Assembly (NCBI GenBank): GCA_002344065.1
Contig: DDTK01000002.1
Span: 1-64,000, forward strand
DNA from: Flammeovirgaceae bacterium UBA2366
Lineage (GTDB): Bacteria > Bacteroidota > Bacteroidia > Cytophagales > Cyclobacteriaceae
Direction of reading: 5' to 3'
Length of the DNA stretch: 64,000 bases
The translations under genes were made by a program, and so were the position numbers. The notes beneath the pieces were generated by a model, which had not been told where the DNA came from, did not search any database, and worked only from the letters and a program-made list of their open reading frames with translations. Of this stretch, positions 58,853 through 64,000 are shown one piece after another (the stretch's first letter is position 1; each line of letters begins with the position of its first letter).

Positions 58853-59314
58853 ATGAACACTTCTATGTGGCAAAGAATTCAAACTGTATTTCTGATTATA
58901 ACCATTGCTTCACTTTTAATAGCCTTAGTGCAACCCATCTGGCAAGTACAGTCGGGTGATGCAACATTAACACTAACGCCTTTTTATTTACTACAGGATA
59001 ATTCTTATGCCTACATGCCTTATTCCCTTACTGCCATACTTGCTGTGGCCGGCATTACGCTGGCTATCCTTACCATCAGGCGTTACGATAACCGACTGCT
59101 ACAGATCAAGCTTGGCGCATTAAACTCGTTGGTGCTGGCAGGTTTTATGTTTAGTGCGGTGATCTTCACCTCAAAACTATCCGAACAGCATCAGGGCAGT
59201 GTAGGTAAGGTATGGCTCATATTGGCGGGAGTTGCAGTAATTTCAAATTGGCTGGCCATCAGGTTTATCAGACGAGATGAGCGGATTGTAAAGGAATCGG
59301 ACAGGTTAAGATAA
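58853..59314 (+). CDS. DUF4293 family membrane protein
   Basis: 153 residues, four membrane segments (about 8-28, 47-68, 82-104, 115-135). Starts MWQRIQTVFLIITIASLLIA after a short leader, the DUF4293 hallmark WQRIQTxF. Function unknown; Bacteroidota-specific. Divergent from truA. Confidence 0.88.
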   Translation: MNTSMWQRIQTVFLIITIASLLIALVQPIWQVQSGDATLTLTPFYLLQDNSYAYMPYSLTAILAVAGITLAILTIRRYDNRLLQIKLGALNSLVLAGFMFSAVIFTSKLSEQHQGSVGKVWLILAGVAVISNWLAIRFIRRDERIVKESDRLR

Positions 59315-59385
59315 ATCTCATCACTTGCTCATTTTCTTCGCTTTGGGTTCGTAGTTTAGTACTTCACCAACCCCTTCTATATTTT

Positions 59386-61305
59386 ATGAAAAAGCTCATT
59401 TCCCTGGCGATGCTTGCGAGTATCGCTTTGATGATTGCTTGTACACAGGAGAAAAAAACTCAGGAGCGGGCCACATATGTACCGCTTGAAGATTTTTTTA
59501 AAGACCCGGAAAAAGGGCAGTACCGCATTTCACCCAATGGAGAGATGATCATTTTTATGGCTCCGCATATGGGTCGCAGAAATGTCTTTGTGCAGAAACT
59601 TGGCGATACAACCGCCATACCGATTACCCACGAGACAGAAAGAAGCATCTACAACGCGTTTTGGGAAAGTGATGACCGTATTGTTTTTGTAAAGGATATT
59701 GGAGGCGATGAAAACATGCGCATTCTTTCAGTCAAACCGGATGGCACAGGTCTGACTGACCATACGCCATTTGAGAACGTCCGGTCAGAAGTGCTGGATA
59801 TTTTGGAGGATCGCCCAAATGAAATGCTTATCCAAAACAACAAACGCAATCCACAAATATTTGATGTGTACCTGCTAAATACTGCTACCAATGAAATGCG
59901 AATGGTAGCTGAAAATCCCGGAAACATTACCGGATGGATTACCGATCATGAGGGAAAAATTCGCGTTGCACTTACCACTGACGGAGTGAATACAAGTGTT
60001 CTGTACCGCGAAACTGAAAACGATAAATTTAAACCTGTAATTACCACCAACTTTAAGGAAACACTGTCTCCACTTTTTTTTACATTCGACAACAAGAATC
60101 TTTTCTGCATGTCGAATCTGGGGCGTGACAAACTGGTCCTTGTAGAATACGATCCCAGAACAGCAAAAGAAGTTCGTGTGATTTATGAAAATCCTGAGGT
60201 GGACATTGACGGGGCAGATTATTCCAGGAAACGCAAAGTACTTACGGCTGTTTACTATCAAACCGATAAACCTAAAATCCACTTTTTGGATGCCGAAACA
60301 GAAGCTATTTACAAAAAAATCAACAGCCAGCTTCCAAATTATTACAATGTGGTTACTCGTCAGAACCGGGAAGAAAACAAGCTGCTGGTTTATTCAAGTA
60401 GCGACCGGTACTTTGGTGGATACTATTTCTACGATTTAAAGAATGATGCTTTTCAAAAGCTCGCTGATTTTAAACCCTGGCTGAACGAAAATAACATGGC
60501 TGAGATGAAGCCAATCTCGTATCAGTCGCGCGATGGACTAACCATTCATGGATACTTGACTTTACCTAAAGGCGTTGACGCTAAAGATCTTCCAATTGTA
60601 ATTAATCCCCACGGTGGGCCATGGGCCCGCGATGGCTGGGGATTTAATCCCGAAATACAATTTCTGGCAAACAGGGGATATGCTGTTCTTCAAATGAACT
60701 TTCGCGGCTCAACAGGATACGGACGCAAATTCTGGGAAGCTTCCTTCAAACAATGGGGACGCACCATGCAAGATGATGTTACTGATGGGGTGAAATGGCT
60801 GATCAAAGAAGGAATTGCTGATTCTACGAGAGTAGCTATTTATGGCGGAAGTTATGGAGGCTATACAACACTTGCGGGTATTACCCTAACCCCTGAACTC
60901 TACAGTTGTGCAGTGGATTATGTTGGTGTAGCCAACATGTTTACCTTCATGAATACTATCCCTCCTTATTGGGAACCGTTCCGGGACATGTTCTATGAAA
61001 TGGTTGGTGATCCAAAGAAAGATAGCTTGATGCTGGCTGAGGTATCGCCTGTATTTCATGCCGATAAAATCAAATGCCCCTTGCTGGTTGCGCAGGGAGC
61101 GAATGACCCTCGTGTAAATAAAGATGAATCCGACCAAATGGTTGCTGCCTTGCGTAAGCGCGGAATTGAGGTAGAATACATTGTAAAGGACAATGAAGGC
61201 CACGGCTTTTACAACCAGGAAAATCAATTTGAGTTTTACGGAGCTATGGAGAAGTTCTTTGATAAACATTTGATGAAGGCTGTTCCTGATAAAAAGGATA
61301 TGTAG
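59386..61305 (+). CDS. S9 family serine peptidase lipoprotein (dipeptidyl/acylaminoacyl type)
   Basis: 639 residues. Lipobox SIALMIACTQ (Cys19), then an N-terminal beta-propeller (about 40-360), and a C-terminal alpha/beta-hydrolase domain (about 390-635) with catalytic Ser in YGGSYGGYTT, Asp in GANDPRVN and His in NEGHGFYNQ. Cleaves oligopeptides (dipeptidyl peptidase or acylaminoacyl peptidase-like). Envelope-anchored by the lipid. Monocistronic with the terminator at 61350. Confidence 0.93.
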   Translation: MKKLISLAMLASIALMIACTQEKKTQERATYVPLEDFFKDPEKGQYRISPNGEMIIFMAPHMGRRNVFVQKLGDTTAIPITHETERSIYNAFWESDDRIVFVKDIGGDENMRILSVKPDGTGLTDHTPFENVRSEVLDILEDRPNEMLIQNNKRNPQIFDVYLLNTATNEMRMVAENPGNITGWITDHEGKIRVALTTDGVNTSVLYRETENDKFKPVITTNFKETLSPLFFTFDNKNLFCMSNLGRDKLVLVEYDPRTAKEVRVIYENPEVDIDGADYSRKRKVLTAVYYQTDKPKIHFLDAETEAIYKKINSQLPNYYNVVTRQNREENKLLVYSSSDRYFGGYYFYDLKNDAFQKLADFKPWLNENNMAEMKPISYQSRDGLTIHGYLTLPKGVDAKDLPIVINPHGGPWARDGWGFNPEIQFLANRGYAVLQMNFRGSTGYGRKFWEASFKQWGRTMQDDVTDGVKWLIKEGIADSTRVAIYGGSYGGYTTLAGITLTPELYSCAVDYVGVANMFTFMNTIPPYWEPFRDMFYEMVGDPKKDSLMLAEVSPVFHADKIKCPLLVAQGANDPRVNKDESDQMVAALRKRGIEVEYIVKDNEGHGFYNQENQFEFYGAMEKFFDKHLMKAVPDKKDM

Positions 61306-61349
61306 GTAACTGCCAACCTGTCACCAAAGCACCTTTGGAACAACATTTG

Positions 61350-61383
61350 AAATCCCTGCCGCACGCAGGGATTTTCATTTTTA
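61350..61383 (+). terminator. Terminator after the S9 peptidase
   Basis: AAATCCCTGC (61350-61359) with GCAGGGATTT (61365-61374), 10-bp stem, 5-base loop, then ATTTTT. Confidence 0.88.
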
Positions 61384-61423
61384 GGCCTGTATTCACAAAC
61401 TTTTAAACCCAAAAAACAACACT

Positions 61424-63322
61424 ATGGCAGCCGTACAGGAAAAAGGTACCATCTCTATCCATACCGAGAACATCTTTCCCATCATCAAAAAATTCCTTTA
61501 CTCCGACCACGAAATATTTTTACGTGAGTTGGTAAGCAATGCCGTGGACGCCACGCAGAAATTAAAAAAACTGACTTCGCTGGGTGAGTTTAATGGCGAA
61601 CTGGGTGATTTAAAAATTGAAGTAAGCTTTGATAAAAAGAAAAAGACCATCACCGTAAGCGACAAAGGCATTGGCATGACAGCCGATGAGGTGAAGAAAT
61701 ATATCAACCAAATTGCCTTTTCCGGGGCAGCAGAATTTGTAGAGAAATTCAAAGACAAAGCAGACGCAAAAGATATTATCGGAAAATTTGGATTAGGTTT
61801 TTACTCCGCCTTTATGGTGGCTGATAAAGTGGAGGTGATCTCCAAATCGTATCAGGAAGGAACCGAGGCCGCCAAGTGGACGTGCGATGGCTCCACGGAA
61901 TTTGAACTGTCAAAAGCAAAAAAAGAAACACGCGGTACGGACGTAATTCTTCACATCAATGCCGACTCTGAAGAGTTTCTGGATGAATGGCGTTTAAAGG
62001 GAATTCTGGAGAAGTACTGCAAGTTTCTGCCGGTTGAAATCAAATTCGGAACGAAAGAGGAAAGTGTAGAAGATGGTGAAGACAAGGACGGCAAGAAAAA
62101 ATACAAAACCGTTACCGTTGATCGCATCATCAACAATACGCAACCGCTATGGATGCGGTCACCCAATGAGTTGAAAGATGAAGATTACCTGAGTTTCTAC
62201 AAGGAGTTGTATCCATTTGGTGAAGACCCGTTGTTCTGGATTCACCTGAACGTGGATTATCCGTTCAACCTTACGGGTATACTTTATTTCCCGAAAGTGA
62301 AGAATGATTTTGAGGTTCAGAAAAACAAAATTCAGTTGTATTCACGCCAGGTGTTTATTACCGATGAGGTGAAAGATGTTGTGCCTGATTTCTTAATGTT
62401 GTTACATGGTGTGCTTGATTCGCCAGACATTCCGTTGAACGTATCGCGCAGTTATTTGCAAAGCGATTCTAACGTAAAAAAAATCAGTCAGCACATTACT
62501 AAGAAAGTGGCCGATAAACTTCAGGATATGTTTAAAAAGGATCGCACTGATTTTGAAAAGAAATGGGACGATATCAACATCTTTGTAAAGTACGGCATCA
62601 TCAGCGATGAAAAGTTCTACGATCGCGCCAAAGACTTTACCTTATTCAAAAATGTAGATGCGCAGTACTTTACCTTCGATGAGTACAAGGAAAAAGTAAC
62701 GACCAACCAAACCGATAAAGACAAACAACTGGTATACCTGTACACTACTGATCCCGGAAAACAGGATAGCTTTATACAGGCGGCTAAGAATAAAGCCTAT
62801 GATGTACTCTTACTAAACGGCATCCTCGACAACCATTTCATTAACACACTGGAGCAAAAACTGGAGAAGACTCAAATCAAGCGGGTGGATAGCGATACCG
62901 CGGATAAACTCATTGATAAAGATGAGAAGAACGAGAGCGTTTTATCGAAAGAAGAGGAGGAGCAGGTAAAAGGAATTTTTGAAAAAGCTATCAACAATAC
63001 CAACATGACGGTAGCGGTAAATGCCATGGCTACAGATGAACTTCCGGTAGTGATTACCATGAGTGAGTTTATGCGCAGAATGAAAGACATGGCCAAGATG
63101 GGTGGTGGTGGTTATGCTTTTATGGGAAGCATGCCTGATAGTTATAATGTAGCCGTTAATGGCAACCACAGCATTGTACAAAAAATACTGAAGGCCGAAA
63201 CAGAAGAACAAAAAACCAGACTGGCTAAACAGGCTTTTGACCTGGCTCTGCTTTCGCAGAACATGCTTACCGGAGCTGACCTGACTAATTTCATTAAGCG
63301 CAGCGTAGAGTTTGTAGCTTGA
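61424..63322 (+). CDS. htpG: Molecular chaperone HtpG (Hsp90)
   Basis: 632 residues, normal length. GHKL ATPase domain with ELVSNAVDATQKL (N box), DKGIGM (G1), GKFGLGFYSAFMV (G2) and GTDVILH (G3); middle domain (PLWMRSPNEL to VSRSYLQSD) with the catalytic Arg; C-terminal dimerisation domain. ATP-driven folding chaperone. No promoter of the TAnnTTTG type is obvious in its leader. Confidence 0.97.
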   Translation: MAAVQEKGTISIHTENIFPIIKKFLYSDHEIFLRELVSNAVDATQKLKKLTSLGEFNGELGDLKIEVSFDKKKKTITVSDKGIGMTADEVKKYINQIAFSGAAEFVEKFKDKADAKDIIGKFGLGFYSAFMVADKVEVISKSYQEGTEAAKWTCDGSTEFELSKAKKETRGTDVILHINADSEEFLDEWRLKGILEKYCKFLPVEIKFGTKEESVEDGEDKDGKKKYKTVTVDRIINNTQPLWMRSPNELKDEDYLSFYKELYPFGEDPLFWIHLNVDYPFNLTGILYFPKVKNDFEVQKNKIQLYSRQVFITDEVKDVVPDFLMLLHGVLDSPDIPLNVSRSYLQSDSNVKKISQHITKKVADKLQDMFKKDRTDFEKKWDDINIFVKYGIISDEKFYDRAKDFTLFKNVDAQYFTFDEYKEKVTTNQTDKDKQLVYLYTTDPGKQDSFIQAAKNKAYDVLLLNGILDNHFINTLEQKLEKTQIKRVDSDTADKLIDKDEKNESVLSKEEEEQVKGIFEKAINNTNMTVAVNAMATDELPVVITMSEFMRRMKDMAKMGGGGYAFMGSMPDSYNVAVNGNHSIVQKILKAETEEQKTRLAKQAFDLALLSQNMLTGADLTNFIKRSVEFVA

Positions 63323-63344
63323 TGAACAAAATTTGCTTTTAAAT

Positions 63345-63365
63345 CCTCCTCCGTTTCGGAGGAGG
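63345..63365. repeat. Perfect CCTCCTCCG/CGGAGGAGG hairpin after htpG
   Basis: 9-bp perfect stem with 3-base loop at 63345-63353 and 63357-63365, without a T-run. It is followed by a G-rich stretch (AGGGCTGAGGGGGC). It looks like a dispersed intergenic repeat of the kind seen in Bacteroidota genomes rather than a normal terminator. Confidence 0.5.
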
Positions 63366-63444
63366 TGTCCGCCATAAGAGGGCTGAGGGGGCAATTGCGA
63401 TTTTGCCTATACTTTTTCAACTTTAGCATCGTTTTTTAAACCGT

Positions 63445-64000
63445 ATGCGTATTCGGCTTTTACTTTTTACCGGTTTGTTTGCACTGGTGAGTATTTCCTT
63501 GCTGGCTCAGGAGGAAACACCCGATCGCATGTTTACTATTGATACCCCGGTAAACCTGGATTTTACCAAAGAGGAGGAGCCGATGAACTCCCCAAAAAAG
63601 AAAAAGCCTAAGAAAAAAGTTTTCTATGGCATCAAAACAAAAAAAGGATTTTCACGAAAGGGTGTTGGTGAGCGCACGGTATACGAAACGTTTTTCTACC
63701 TGAAAAAACCCGAAGTACCCGAAACACTCGTGCGGGACATTTACTATTACGATTTTGCCCGAAGGGAAATCATCCGCACCAGCCGGTTCGATCCAAAGAA
63801 AGGTGTGCTGGTACACGGCCCATATAAAAAGATTCAAAACAACGTGGTGCTGGAGTCGGGCATTTTTTACAAAGGCACCAAGCACGGCCGTTGGATGAAG
63901 TACGCACGCGACAGTGTATTACAGGATAAAGAAAAATATTTCAGGGGCTGGCCGAAGGAATCACTGGTGAGTTACTACGATCCGGTAGAGCGTAAAAAAC
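63445..64000 (+). CDS. Secreted protein of unknown function, 3' end outside the window
   Basis: Open from the ATG at 63445 to the window end (185 codons, no stop). Signal peptide (MRIRLLLFTGLFALVSISLLAQ), a short linker with a lysine-rich patch (KKKKPKKK), then ETFFYLKKPEVPETLVRDIY and a repeat-like GIFYKGTKHGRWMKY, similar to MORN/YwqK-type antitoxin-like repeats. Exported; role unknown. Partial, so the C-terminal part cannot be judged. Confidence 0.75.
   Translation, partial: MRIRLLLFTGLFALVSISLLAQEETPDRMFTIDTPVNLDFTKEEEPMNSPKKKKPKKKVFYGIKTKKGFSRKGVGERTVYETFFYLKKPEVPETLVRDIYYYDFARREIIRTSRFDPKKGVLVHGPYKKIQNNVVLESGIFYKGTKHGRWMKYARDSVLQDKEKYFRGWPKESLVSYYDPVERKK

Noticed and set aside
59649..60282. 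Antisense frames inside the S9 peptidase gene
   Set aside because: No family resemblance, no start signals, and the peptidase frame is intact.

Overview
The window looks like chromosomal DNA from a Bacteroidota bacterium, most likely order Cytophagales. Evidence for this: many genes carry the Bacteroidota -7 promoter word TAnnTTTG; ribosome binding sites are weak; several families are near-exclusive to the phylum (DUF4270 lipoprotein, DUF4286, DUF4293, a 378-residue NusB, a Rho with a long disordered insert); lipoproteins are numerous and GlnRS and GluRS are both present. Base composition appears uniform and moderately AT-leaning by eye. There is no prophage, insertion sequence or CRISPR array. 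One tRNA (His, GTG) is present.

Layout. 0-5 kb: AraC-type membrane regulator, secreted M28 peptidase, secreted DinB-fold protein, acyl-CoA dehydrogenase. 4.3-7.5 kb: leftward panC-panD-flippase-like protein-membrane zinc peptidase cluster, closed by a strong terminator. 7.5-11.6 kb: rightward glycogen-synthase-like protein, DUF4270 lipoprotein, glmS. 11.6-17 kb: a sterol-desaturase-family protein, a tandem pair of HTH regulators with an uncharacterised shared C-terminal region, and a CNNM/CBS membrane protein. 17-28.9 kb: housekeeping enzymes, with glnS and gltX divergent, lysine/alanine-dehydrogenase-like protein, GNAT, prolyl oligopeptidase, long TspO-like protein, serS. 29-33.7 kb: rho, followed by two unrelated-orientation AAA/DUF4143 ATPase genes and then a 14-codon relic of a second rho 3' end with its own terminator. 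33.8-41.5 kb: DEAD-box helicase, dihydroorotase, tRNA-His, second M28 peptidase, zinc-ribbon membrane protein, dxs with an alpha/beta hydrolase. 41.7-53.5 kb: scpA, then a long leftward series nusB-ytxH-DUF1573-yajC-ybbR-coaE-RND adaptor-RND pump-TolC, preceded by leucine-dehydrogenase-like gene. 53.5-58.7 kb: two ABC exporter half-genes facing each other around an outer-membrane protein, then truA. 58.8-64 kb: DUF4293, S9 peptidase, htpG and a partial secreted protein running off the window.

Most of the window is core metabolism and information processing. The part that ordinary gene content does not explain is the stretch after rho. There the displaced rho tail (42 nt, 36 identical to the rho end, mostly synonymous differences) together with duplicated terminators shows that the ATPase genes sit in a rho-3' insertion site. 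Other points of interest are the two ABC halves whose degenerate motifs are complementary (a heterodimer encoded by convergent genes), a glycogen synthase-like protein lacking both the substrate-binding KxGG motif and the second domain, a 31/24-nt palindromic repeat that supplies the glnS stop codon, and several promoters placed so close to start codons that leaderless mRNAs are likely.
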